NCBI GenBank assembly: GCA_008931825.1
Contig: QXVZ01019763.1
Span: forward strand, 1-27,166
Direction of reading: 5' to 3'
Length of the DNA stretch: 27,166 nucleotides
From: Phallusia fumigata
Lineage: Eukaryota > Chordata > Ascidiacea > Phlebobranchia > Ascidiidae
A model generated the notes under the pieces. It had not been told where the DNA came from. It worked only from the letters and a program-made list of their open reading frames with translations, and did no database searches. The stretch's first letter is position 1. Every line of letters starts with the position of its first letter. Below are positions 10,742 to 22,500 of the stretch, piece by piece. A program made the translations under genes and the position numbers.

Positions 10742-11576
10742 CATACCAGCAGGAAGCAGCTGAATTGTGGTGACGCGGCATGCAGTGACAGTAAACTTTA
10801 CGAACAATGTTTGTTTAATCACGTACTTAATAGTTATTTAGTTTTTCTCTGCAGTTGCAAAATACTGTTTTGTGTTTCAAAACACAGGTGGCAAAAGAGC
10901 AGTACAGCAATGCTGGGAAAATGTATCCATGAAAGTTAGTCACCCAACTAAGCTAGAACAGTCCTAGTAAGTGACAAGCAGGTTAATTGTCGGCAAGTGC
11001 GCAATAAATTATTTTAGTACTTCAACACGAATTTCAACTAAAATTTGGTAATCACCTGTGTGACAAAAACCGGGAAAACGGGGGCCCGCGGCGACCTTAG
11101 GTGCTGTTGGAAAGTTCAAGAGTGCCGCGAGCAATTTATTCAATTTTTTCCGATTAAGTTCAAGCATTGCCAGGTTTAACAGTTATTTAGTCAAACGCAC
11201 GTCTTAGAAAGGTTTCTTATTTCATACCCTGCAATTGCATTTGTTGTGTTTGTTTCTGGCGTTGTAAGATAACAATTGTTTGAGGTTATAATTTACATTT
11301 GCACTCCCTAAACAATGAATAAGTTTATTGCGAAAGAAAAGCAACTAAGTAATTGTTATTTTTTACACTTGCCGCGCATGAGTGCCACGATGAATAAGTC
11401 ACTTTTAAAGGGTTCCGGAAAACAAAAAAGGTCGGGAACCACTGCTTTGCCGGTGGCATGCGGTGCGAAATGGCCACAGCGAAAAGGGAAAAAGAAAAAG
11501 GCGTCTGTTGTGTTTTCGAATTCTGCGTTTTACAGGCAATTGCTTTTGTCCCTACTCGTTCGCAAGCTGGCAGAAA

Positions 11577-14500
11577 ATGGAAACTGAGGCTCCTAGTACA
11601 AGTAAATCTCTATCCAATAAAGTTCAGGAGGTACTTTTGTGCAGAGTGTATGTTTGCAGTAAACTGGCACCATCATATTGTCAAGTATGCAGATATTGCT
11701 GTTATTGGCTTATTTGTGTGTTTTCATTAGTACCAAACAGTACCGGAGCAAAACTGCACAGATGCAAAAAAGCAATTACTGTTTTAACGATTCTTTTTTG
11801 TTTATACAAAGGAAGGGGCATCTTGCGATTATGACGATTCTGTTGCATTGGAAGGCGGTTGGGGTTGGGTCGTTGTCGCCGCATCGTTTGTTATTTACGT
11901 TATCGTATTTGGTTCTTTGCGGTAAGTTGTGTGGTTGTATTGCTGAAGCCGAAATATAATCGCTGTTAAGGATTCGAATAACAGTGTTTTAGAACTTCAT
12001 GCGAGTATCTTTCTTTCGGTCAACTACACATGTACAAATATCAGGCCAGTTCGAGAAAAATGCCACTAATCAAATTGCAACCTATTCTTAGAAAGAGACG
12101 TTCTTGTAACCATGTCTTTAAATGCGTAGTTAGTATTACCCACTCTTTCTCTCAACCAAGCCCAACAACAACTTAACCTCACTCCTTGACCTGTCTAAAA
12201 CGCATTTTGTCGGCGTGCAGACCGCGAACCGTAATTGTGCCACTCACAGAAATCTTCGGATTTCGTTGCCGCCTGCGACAGTGCCAATTAACTTTGCACA
12301 GGCAATGAAATTTCTCCGTGTATCACTTTTTTATCTTTTGATCAATTGCGAACGTAACTGACAGCAAATTATAATGCTCAAATCGCTACAGGTGTCAGAG
12401 TGTCCTGTTTGTTCCTATCATGCAAGAGTTCGATGCTCTCTATTCAACTGTTGGCTGGGTTGCAGCCTTAGCAACCCTTGGATTGGCACTTGCAGGTAAT
12501 TCTACAACTATACTGTTGTTCCCACGTTTTGGTCAACGAAGAGTTGTTCAAACTTCTTTAAATTTTACATGTGATAGATGGGTATCTAAAGTTGTGCACT
12601 GGGGGGGGGGGACCCCAGTTCACCCATCGGTTCACCCACAGGCCCCCAAAACGTGAAATTTTTAACAGCAATATTTAACAAAGTAATAGTTTCCTATTTT
12701 GATGGTTGATGCAATATAAACTATTTTAAAGTATTTTGTGACTTTAATTTGGATTCACCCGTTTTTTTACGTTTTGAGCTTTTAACAATCAGAACTAACA
12801 CTGGACTGTGGCACCACGTCACCAAACATTTTGTTTCTTTACAGGAATAGTATCAGCTCCGTTAATGTCGAAATTTGGACACCGGACTACAATTATGATC
12901 GGCGGGATAATTGCTTGCACTTCATCTGCGATTTCATGTTTTCTTCCCTCATTGGAACTTTTTGACATTTTTGCCGGATTATTGACAGGCAAGAAAAGCT
13001 GCATAAAAATATTCATACCGTAGTAGAAGGCTTTTGCCCACTTAAAATGCTTTGTAGGTGTTGGACTTGGTATATCTTTCGTTTCTGCACCTGTTTTGAT
13101 TGGATTCTATTTCAAACGACGACGCTCCCTGGCTACAAACATAGCCAGCATAGGTAAATGCTTGCATCAAAATTTTAAAAAATCCGAAGCAATATTTGCC
13201 GCGTTTGTATTTGGGCCTGCCCGTCGCAGGGCACGAAAACTCTCACTAGCACGAACGAACCGTCNCTTCATCTGCGATTTCATGTTTTCTTCCCTCGTTG
13301 GAACTTTTTGACATTTTTGCCGGACTATTGACAGGCAAGAAAAGCTGCATAAAAATATTCATACCGTAGTAGGAAGCTTTTGCCTACTTAAAATACTTTC
13401 TAGGTGTTGGACTTGGTATATCTTTCGTTTCTGCACCTGTTTTGATTGGATTCTATTTCAAACGACGACGCTCCCTAGCTACAAATATAGCCAGCATAGG
13501 TAAATGCTTGCATCAAAATTTAAAAAATCCGAAGCAATATTTGCCGTATTTGTAATTCGGCCTGCCCGTAACAGGGCACGAAAACTCTCACTAGCACGAA
13601 CGATCCGTCTTAAATCTTTCACCAGGTGCATCCATTGGAACGTTTGTTGTTTGCCCACTCAACGGCTTGCTTATTGATTCATTTGGTCTGAGAGGTTATT
13701 TTTTGATTTTTGCCGGGGTGTTTCTCAACCTCTCCTTAGCTGGCTCGCTAATGCGTCCCGTCGCCTTGTCACGGCGCCTGTCGAAAGGTCGCCGTGACAG
13801 AACACAAACTATGAAGGTGCTGGAAGTGTCGGCACAAGTGGAAAACGTGAATGAGAAAGTGGACGACCTGGCTACTGTAGTCAAACCCCTCAACCCGAAA
13901 CCATGGCATTCGCTGTTGAAAAGCCCAGCATTTATTGTGTACTGCCTAAGCCAGTTGGTTTTTCTTGGTGGATTTGTGGTTAATCAATTATACATTGTCC
14001 CGTTTGCCGAGATTGAGGTAAGTTAACTTCAAAATTTAATATACATTGACATTTGTTTATACGCTCGAAGATTTGTTTTTAGCTCGGCATTCCAAACCTC
14101 AGTGCAGCGCTTATTATGTCAATCACGGCAGCTGCGGAAGTGATTTCAAGAATTGTGTTTGGAATCTTGGGTGACGTTAAGCGGTAAATATAAAAATAAA
14201 CGTATAAAATCTAATTCAATTACTTGTTTGTGGTTTAATTAATCCTGAACGACCGGAAGAACGCCTAAATGCGCAATGCGCATGAGTCCAACATCAACAA
14301 ATCTGCTTCATGGCAGTTTTGTTAGATTTTTGCTTTACGTTTGAGTGCAAGGTGATGTAGCGCTGACCATTTTTATGTCATCTTGGGTGATAATTGATTC
14401 ATCTCAATCTTTTACTCATTTGAGAAAGACAATTATTGACATGATAAGTAATAAATGCGAATTTATAGCACTATCCAATCCTTTCATTTGTCATTCGATA

Positions 14501-15662
14501 AACCGAAAAAGTTGGTCTGTAACGTTAAAGCTTTCATTTAACGTGCCAAACTTTTTCGTCTGATCTAGCATCAACAGAGTTCTCATGTTCGCCGGAGTTC
14601 AGTTGATTCTCGCCATCTGTGCTTTTATCTTACCTTTCACCAATTCATTTGAAACACTAGCAGTGGTCGCAGCTGTGACGGGTTTATTTCAGGTACGATC
14701 ACAATTTTGTGACGCCACGCCAGAATGACGACACGAAAAAGTTTACCAAGCTTGGTTGAATCGTGGTCATCCTATCTCACGATATATCATACTGTAAACC
14801 AGAAATAACATATTGGAATTTAAATTTCTTTGCGGTAGTTATGAAATCCCATTTAGCCAGTGACGCCCTAAAGTGGACAGTTTTGGGGGTGACCAAAAAT
14901 AATATTATATTTTATGAAAAAATAGTTACTACAATTCGTATTTTTTGCATGCATATGGGCGGTGAAGTAAACGGAACGTGTGCTGGTTACGCCATTGCGC
15001 AAAGCAGTAGTCTTAAGCAGAAAATTTCCTTTCGTGATAGGACGGTTCCAGGCTAACAACGATACTTACACACAAGGCTGCACAAATATGCCAAGATTTT
15101 TTTTGATGCGATAACGAGTCAAATTATAAGCCGTTCTTTTTAGGGTGGATTTTCCGGTATATCGGTTGTAATCCTTGCTGACATCGTTGGCTTGGAATTG
15201 TACGGGACAGCCCTCGGTATCAGCACCTTCCTGAATGGGTTTGGGACACTTGTATCTCCCCCTTTAGTTGGTGAGGGTTCAGTCAAATATTTGATGTTTC
15301 TAGTTATCATCACTTTCATTTGTACAAGGTATTGCTGTGGACGTGACAAAAAAGCCAAGCACAGCTTTGTTGATCAGTGCTGGGATTTTATCGTTGGGTG
15401 CTATAATTTGTTTTCTCATACAGGTACCGAACAATTTTTATGTGTTTTTTAAACAAATATTTGTGTCTTAAATATAAAATGTATTTGTTGTTTTATTTCA
15501 CAAAACCATTATATTACATTGGCCAAGCTTTATTTTGACAGTAATTTGCACTTGTAGTTTTAACAAAGTAGATCTAATCGGCTCATACGAATATACTTTT
15601 GTATTCAACAGGTGGCAATTAACTACGAACGTAGAGCAAAACAAAGCAAGAGAGAAATTTGA
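11577..15662 (+). CDS. Monocarboxylate transporter-like SLC16 protein
   Basis: This is a complete 12-TM MFS carrier of the SLC16 (MCT) family, 465 residues. Exons: 11577-11630, 11812-11921, 12392-12495, 12845-12988, 13058-13153, 13626-14017, 14083-14183, 14569-14692, 15144-15270, 15329-15423 and 15612-15662, all phase-consistent. The start ATG has context aaaATGG, and the first exon gives METEAPSTSKS. The signature EGGWGWVVVAA opens helix 1. FYFKRRRSLATNIASIG is the helix 5 signature, and a basic loop of about 65 residues separates the two halves. Helix 1 has R where MCT1 has K38, and helix 8 reads EVISR where MCT1 has an Asp-x3-Arg pair. Such carriers move monocarboxylates or related solutes, some with protons. 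The subtype is unresolved (MCT12/14-like is possible). One intron uses a GC donor, and exons 4-5 are duplicated at an N. Confidence 0.9.
12577..12628. repeat. Poly-G tract in nested inverted repeat
   Basis: In an SLC16 intron, GATGGGT (12577-12583) pairs with ACCCATC (12622-12628). Inside it, ACTGGGG pairs with CCCCAGT (12613-12619) around an 11-G run. It could be a small hairpin element; no target duplication is evident. Confidence 0.3.
12920..13609. repeat. 345-bp direct duplication around N 13265
   Basis: 12920-13264 and 13266-13609 are near-identical (a few substitutions and a 1-bp indel). Each contains the end of SLC16 exon 4 and all of exon 5 (13058-13153 or 13404-13499). Only one exon 5 fits the protein, so this is an unmerged haplotype overlap. 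Confidence 0.85.
12989..12994 (+). other. GC splice donor (GC-AG intron), SLC16 gene
   Basis: Exon 4 ends TTGACAG followed by GCAAGA. Phase and protein (LLTG then VGLGISF) require splicing here to the acceptor at 13056-13057. No GT donor nearby keeps the frame. The same GC appears in the second haplotype copy at 13335-13336. Confidence 0.75.
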
Positions 15663-16568
15663 ACAAACTCGTATTTTTGTAACTCTTTATTTTCTGTGTT
15701 CGTGACATTCACCAGCGACAGACCAATAAAGTCTTTGTTATAATCATCAACACTTATAACACCACATACCGCTGCTAAACTGCAAAAGACAGATTTTATT
15801 GGATTTCTGATCTATATGTCTGTGTTGGGAACACAACGTTGGCAGAATTGTAAGTAAGTCTATTCACCCCCCTATAGTTTCAGGGTTTCACCTCAATGTG
15901 AACAAANGGAACACAACGTTGGCAAAATTGTAAGTAAGTCTATTCACCCCCCTATAGTTTCAGGGTTTCACCTCAATGTGAACAAAAATGCCCAACTGCA
16001 ACAACCTGAGATTCTGCACGTTGAAATCAAAATGGTAATGTATCCACGTGGGTACTGCGAGTTTGAGACCAACCAGTAGATCCTATTTTTTCCCAAATAG
16101 CACAAACGCACCAGTGAGTAATAATAGCTACCGAAGCCACAGGATTGGTTTTGTTGATCAAGGAAAAAACGGTCATTTGTATAAATATACTGTTTCTTCC
16201 AGACATACTGGTCACAATATGATCGCTCTTCTGGTTTTTACTTTTTGTGTAAAGTATCTTAAATGAATTTGCGGGAGATGTTAAAAGGTTGGTATTTCGA
16301 TACATTTGCCTCAAGAGCGATCGTGGTGTGAAGATCATTTCTGTGGTTTCGAGCAGCACTTATTTACTACAATTGCACATAAAAACTTGCAAACACATGT
16401 CGTGACGTTCCCTCTGCAGAAAAAACAACACACGTTCTAAATAAATCCCCGGCACCAAACGCCGTTGTATGAAAGAGTTCTTTTAGAACGACGTGGAATG
16501 TGTTCCTAGTACAGCTGACGCAGCTTCTCAACGTCGTGTGTAACGTATCTTATTTGCTGATGCAATTT
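15663..16568. other. Intergenic region between convergent SLC16 and ATP13A1
   Basis: This holds the SLC16 3' UTR with AATAAA at 15725-15730, a 79-bp duplication around N 15907 (15828-15906 and 15908-15986), and the ATP13A1 3' UTR from the other side. The open frame at 16027-16359 has no recognisable features. Confidence 0.6.
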
Positions 16569-19500
16569 TCAAAAAAGCCTCCTAAGTCGTCCTGTGCCAA
16601 TCACGAAGCGTAACGAGCGGTCGATCGTCCAGGACAAAACCAAAATGCCACCAATGACTTGTAGCAAAATCAAACGGTACTGAAAAAAAATGTGGAAGTG
16701 TTAGCAACATGTTTTTTTGACGTGGGTTCCGTTACAAGAAAATTTAGAGTTAAACCACAAATATTTTTGTGGAACTTCCAAAAACTAATAAAATTTCAAT
16801 TTTTACCTCGTTCTCAAACGCCACAATCTCAAACTGTTCGTTTACTTCCGGCAGTGCATTGGTAACAAGAGCAACAAGGAAGCTTCCAGAACCAACTAAA
16901 CTGTACAGAAGTGGTTTGTTTTCCATCAAACTCTCCATAAACGGGTGCCCCTTGATAAAACACGTGTAAGATTGATGTTTCAGCGTTAAGTAACAAAACA
17001 AGACGTTGTCAGTTGGTGTGGCCGAATCGGTTACCACGAGAAATTCCAAACATACTGTTTTAGAACAACTTTCGGAACTTGCTTATCCATTTAGAGGTAA
17101 GCGGAATTTTGCCTAACCGATATAATTTTTGAAACCTACCCTGTAGTTGATGGCAAACGTAATAATCTGAGTAGCAAGTGACAGAACATACACAGTAGAA
17201 TTGAGCAGGTTCGGTTTGAACTCAGCTTCGAAATCAACAGTCTCCCTGCAAACAAAAGTGACTATGTATTAAACTACAAACTCATAAATATTTGTATTTT
17301 GCGGTGACACGAAAAAACAACTTGCCTGGGTTCCCGTTCTTTGGCCTGGCCGACAAGATACACAAGTGATGCGAAATGTAAGGAGAATTGTCCACATATA
17401 GTGAGAATCGTATAAGCATTAAATATATTGGGCAGTGGGCGTTGCTTTGAAAGAACTTTCAAGGGCTGAAAATCACATCAAAAATTGTAGGTAAATGTTT
17501 GAAGTCTTTGGTGCATGGCAACTTGACAAAAAATAACCCTATATTAGCACCAATATTGAACACTTGTGCATGTAGCAACCCAATAAAACATTTGGTCCCA
17601 TAAGACTTTTCACTGGGCAAGCTACTACTATCCACAATAATTATGGGTCTCCTTTGCAAAGGAGGTAAATCTTTGTTTTAAAATAGTGAAATATTAGCCC
17701 TTGCCATAAAATAGTTGTTTAAGAGACTTGTCACATTTGGTACTTTGTCATTGTGGTGTGTCATCGTCTCTTAATTTGCCACCAATAACACCACAAAATA
17801 GGGAAATCCTCTTATTAATAACTTTTCAATTAACCATTTTTCTTGTCTTGGGCATGTCATAGGGAAACTCATTGTTTAACCTCAAAGCCTCAGTGGTTCC
17901 CCACTGGCCCTGTTGGAATTAGATTATATTTTAAGTTTGGAGATGAGGATAGAACAACAATACAATAAAAAACATAACTGGTGTACCCAGTGTGAAACAA
18001 AAAAATGCATATATACTGCTTTAATCGGGTATAGTGTATGTGGCATAATAATATGCTGAAAAAACTCTTTTAAGTTCTTTTAACAGAGCTTCTTAGGGTT
18101 CTTATTCTGAAGGGGTAAAGTTTGCTTTACATCAATTTTGTTCGTTCATAAAACTGCATATCACCTTGCTTCGTGAAATAAATAAGAAGCATCCAGCTAA
18201 CAGCAAGCCCTGTAAAGTGGCCTGTCCATCGGAAAACTTTACACCATCCAGATACAGCACAGACTGACTGTAAGCGAGAACCAATGCATTTAGGGCAAGA
18301 ATTTTAAACATTTGAAGAGTGGTGACCAAAGTGCAGCGACCCTGCTTGATGATGTGACAAACTAAAACAAAATAAAATTAAAGTTTTTTTACATGAAAAA
18401 GATGAAAAAGACGACAGAGTTACTCGCACAGGGATGTTGTTTGATGCTCAGTGATTGGCCAAACTTAAAACAATTTTATCAGCAATGTGATTTAAAATTT
18501 GTTAATAATAGTTATATGCCTGATATTTACAGGTTTTAGTGTCATATTTGATGGACAATATACTTGTTTCAAATTAATTCAAGGGCCATAAACAAACTTA
18601 CTAGCAGCAGTGCTTGACAATTTGTATGAAAAGGGAGCGGCAATACTGGCATCACCCATTTTCACAACCTGTGGGTCAGGTTCCATCTCGTTTATCAGGT
18701 CTTGCATTTTCTTTTGCTTGCGTGTCAGTTCATCTTGCCTTTGTTGCATTCTAAAGTTCAAATCAATTTACAGCGGCACCAAAATTGTATGTCATAATCC
18801 ACACAAATATCTTCTTTATTCGAAAAAGAAATAATGTTCTGTGTAAAATCTTTTTTAAACATTTGAAAAAAATACATAACGGCTAATACCGTTTTTTTAT
18901 TCCCCTTGGTTGGCCTTTGTCTACAGCTTTCACTTGTTGTGGTCTTCCTTTAACTGAAGATTTTCCAGGATCAGTTTTATCTGAAGAGCTGCCAGCCTTC
19001 GAAACATCCGTTTTTGATTCGGTTCCATTAGCTTGACTTTTTTTCAACACACTCTCAGGTGGGTTGCTAAGTAGGGCAACACCTAACAAAGATTGTTAAA
19101 TAAAAAAGGAATTTACAGAAAAGAATAGTTTTTATATGACTGACCAACATGAGCATGTTTGAGTGCACCGACATCATTTGTACCATCTCCACACATTAGA
19201 ACATTGAATCCCAGCTGCTTTAGCAAAAGAATCACCTAACAGAAACAGTTGGTTGAAAATGCTCTTCAGAGTGGTATTCATTTTTTACCTGTTCCTTTTG
19301 CTTGGGGCTTGTGCGAGCAAAAATTCTTACACTTGGCAAGATTTTTTTCAAGTATTTTTCATCAAACTTTTGAAGATATGACATTGCCTGAGAACACATA
19401 ATAAAAAAACCTTCACTCATTGCTGTAGACATTTTCACAGATACAAAATTACTCACATAGCCAGTTAAACACAAGTCATAGTTCTGGGAAAAAAGAAATT

Positions 19501-22500
19501 TTAAATTGCTTGTATCCAATGGAAATTCAACTTTATTGTCAACAGACTGCCAGAACCAGGTGCTATCTGCAAAACACATTCTGTTTTATTTTTGGGCTGT
19601 ATTATCCTACTACAATATTTCACCTTCATCTGATCCTTTGTTGGTCAAAATAAGGCAACCACTTTTGCCAGTAAAGTGTAGAACTTTGCCAACATGACAA
19701 GCTGTCAGCGGGTTGTCACCTGTGATCATTGTCATCTGTGCANATCCTTTGTTGGTCAAAATAAGGCAACCACTTTTGCCAGTAAAGTGTAGAACTTTGC
19801 CAACATGACAAGCTGTCAGCGGGTTGTCACCTGTGATCATTGTCATCTGTGCAAATTAATGAAAAACATTGTTGACCTGCTGCATGACACACCACATAAA
19901 AACAAATCTACTTACATGATGGGAAGCATTTCGTAATTCTTTCATCACAGCCTTTGAGTCAGATTTTAAAGGACATGAAATGATCACAAACCCCACAAAT
20001 GTTAAACTGCGTTCTACTTCATCTCGTTTCATGTTTCTTATCTGCCACAACAGAACACACAAAATAGTTGAAAACAAAATTACACTATGACCTGCAAAAC
20101 TTAACACTGCCTAAAGTTGTTGTTTTTTGTTTCTTGGCGAATTACTTTTTTTCACAAAAACAATAAGACCAGATTAATGTAACTTAGGCACAATAAAATT
20201 CCTAAAGCCAAATCGATGTGGTATAATTAGACTTAAATTATAACTGATTTGTCAATGTACCAATGAATAACATTCACTTCTGTTCTGGCTAATTATTTAT
20301 GGACAGAGTTTTTGGTTTATTTTTAGTTTAATGTGGCTTTATTTTTAGTACACAGCAATGTATGTATATTTTTGTTACACCTGCTGTGTGGAGAAACCTT
20401 TGCCAAGCATCCTGTACCCAAGTGCCAACACTCTAGCTCCCCTTTGTGATAAGTTTTGATGCTGCTCATCATAGTAGGATGGAATATTGCTGAACTGTTA
20501 CAAATTCAATGGTAAATGAATATTCAGAAAGTAAGAAGCAAAATGTTAACTATAAAACCAAAAACCATGTACCATTGGTTTTAGTGCCTCAGCTGCTCCC
20601 TTGACAGTTACCATGTATGTGAGGTCTACTGATCCAAGTTCTTCTTGACTTACTATTGTGCTCATTCGCTGTTAAAGAAATCTGGTTAATTCTAAGTATA
20701 AAGTGTAAAGTTTTTAGATTTTTTTAACTTACTTTTAAAAGTGAGCTAAAATGAAATCTTTGGACAACTTTCAATGGTTGAAGCCCTGGAGATCGTTTTT
20801 TGGGAATAACAACATCACCTGAAGTGAAACAAATGTTAAACAAGGTGTCAAATTTTACTAAAACAAAAATAAATGTATTTTTATCCATCAGGACTATCAA
20901 ATAATTTCACAGTTGTAGTATGTAATAAATAGTTTGCAGATATGTGATGAACCACCCCAGTGAATTTTTTGTTTGTTCCTAATGCATGTGGATTTGTTCT
21001 GTTACTTTGGAATTTTTACAACATAAAAAAATCTAAAAAAACATTTACCAGTTTGCTGGCAGTATTTTGTAGAGGCTATTTATAGNTTACTTTGGAATTT
21101 TTACAACATAAAAAAATCTAAAAAAACATTTACCAGTTTGCTGGCAGTATTTTGTAGAGGCTATTTATAGCTAACTGGTTGTGCTATTTTTTAGATTAAA
21201 GAAGTTGATTTCGACAGAATTTAAAAAGAAATTTGGACCAAAACTGAAATATCCAGAAAAGGGCATATTCGTTATGGCCACTAGACTTTAGATCACTTGC
21301 TATTTGAACTATTCTCCACCTTTTGTCAAATTCCATTCAACTGCTTTCAGCATCGCTTGTTCCAATGGATCTCCCACCAATTCATCATCCATATTAACAA
21401 GTGCATGACATGTGGCCAAAACCTATGGGAAAGGGAAGAAGGTTAATTACAGACCTTTGGCAAAACCACCAACAACCAACAAAAAGTAACTACAAACTTT
21501 TGCATCAACATACTTTCTGGGTTTCGGCAGGAGCGTCTGCTACAGGGCATAAGCCTTCTTTTTTGTTATCTTCTGTACTTTTATTTATGCCTTAAAACAA
21601 AAGAATAATATTCACACAAATTACTCTTGGAAATGCACAGAACATGGCCATATAATTTACCTGTTATACCTTCCACAATTAAACTGTCACTTGTCAAAGT
21701 TCCAGTTTTATCAAAGCAACACATGTCCGCTTTTCCAGCAAACGGGATTCTGAATGGTTCAGTACAATAAACATCTGTTCATGAAACAATACAGTTTTTT
21801 CTATGCCAGGTTTTGCAGTACNCCATATAATTTACCTGTTATACCTTCCACAATTAAACTGTCACTTGTCAAAGTTCCAGTTTTATCAAAGCAACACATG
21901 TCCGCTTTTCCAGCAAACGGGATTCTGAATGGTTCAGTACAATAAACATCTGTTCATGAAACAACACAGTTTTTCTATGCCAGGTTTTACAACATATGTA
22001 CGTAGTTAAGCTTTGCAGTTCAGACACTTACACAATTTAGATAAAGCCAAGAGTGATGAGTTGACAGCCAAAGAAAGTTCGATTGGAAGTTCTGGGGGAA
22101 CAACTGATGTTAGAATAAGAACACAGTTGAGAACTAGTTTGTAGCGACTCCTTTCTGGATCAGCGCTGCCTGGAAACAATTTTCAAGTTGAACCAACCAA
22201 TTCAAACACAGAATATACAACACAACTTACCTACAACCCACACATATGCCGATGCAGTGATAGCGAACACTAGCAAAAACATGATAAAAGCAAATGTTTC
22301 CAGGTTATTTGCTGTGACCCGTTTAACACCATATAGAATAGTCCGTAGTAGTTTTCCCTAAAACCGATAAGTCATTTTGAGGTGCAATTTTGAATAACTG
22401 ATCAAAAAAACAGAAATTTACCTGAGATGTATTAAAACCTGTACGTATAACATAGCCTACACAGCCATTGTCAGGTGGCCTTGAAGCACCTTCTTTTGCT

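Larger units (their letters stand above)
9118..11576. other. Intergenic region between divergent MFS and SLC16 genes
   Basis: This 2.4-kb stretch should hold both promoters and 5' UTRs. I see a GTACGG-rich inverted repeat at 9880-9978, a TGACGTAA CRE/AP-1-like word at 10450-10457 and one small minus-strand frame at 10741-10622. Other open frames (9638-9909 and 11315-11834, apart from the real start at 11577) lack coding or splice support. Confidence 0.6.

Noticed and set aside
10622..10822. NPVLYSAVS...AYRQTF resembling a GPCR NPxxY/helix 8
   Set aside because: The resemblance is short, no upstream GPCR helices or exons are visible, and helix spacing does not fit. It is kept only as a low-confidence small ORF.
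11315..11834. Overlapping plus-strand open frames near the SLC16 start
   Set aside because: Only the short METEAPSTSKS exon (11577-11630) splices in phase to the EGGWGW exon. The longer frames are UTR or intron.
16027..16359. 110-codon minus-strand frame between SLC16 and ATP13A1
   Set aside because: No domain, no splice context and no poly(A) arrangement; it lies between two gene 3' ends and is probably chance.
19610..19846. Open frame with two tandem copies of the MTMITGDN segment
   Set aside because: The copies flank N 19743 and look identical at DNA level, including intron edges. This is an overlap artefact, not a repeated domain.
21661..21949. Tandem DKTGT exons as possible alternative exons
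   Set aside because: They encode the same protein and are separated by N 21822 within a near-identical ~170-bp repeat, unlike the diverged MFS exon pair.
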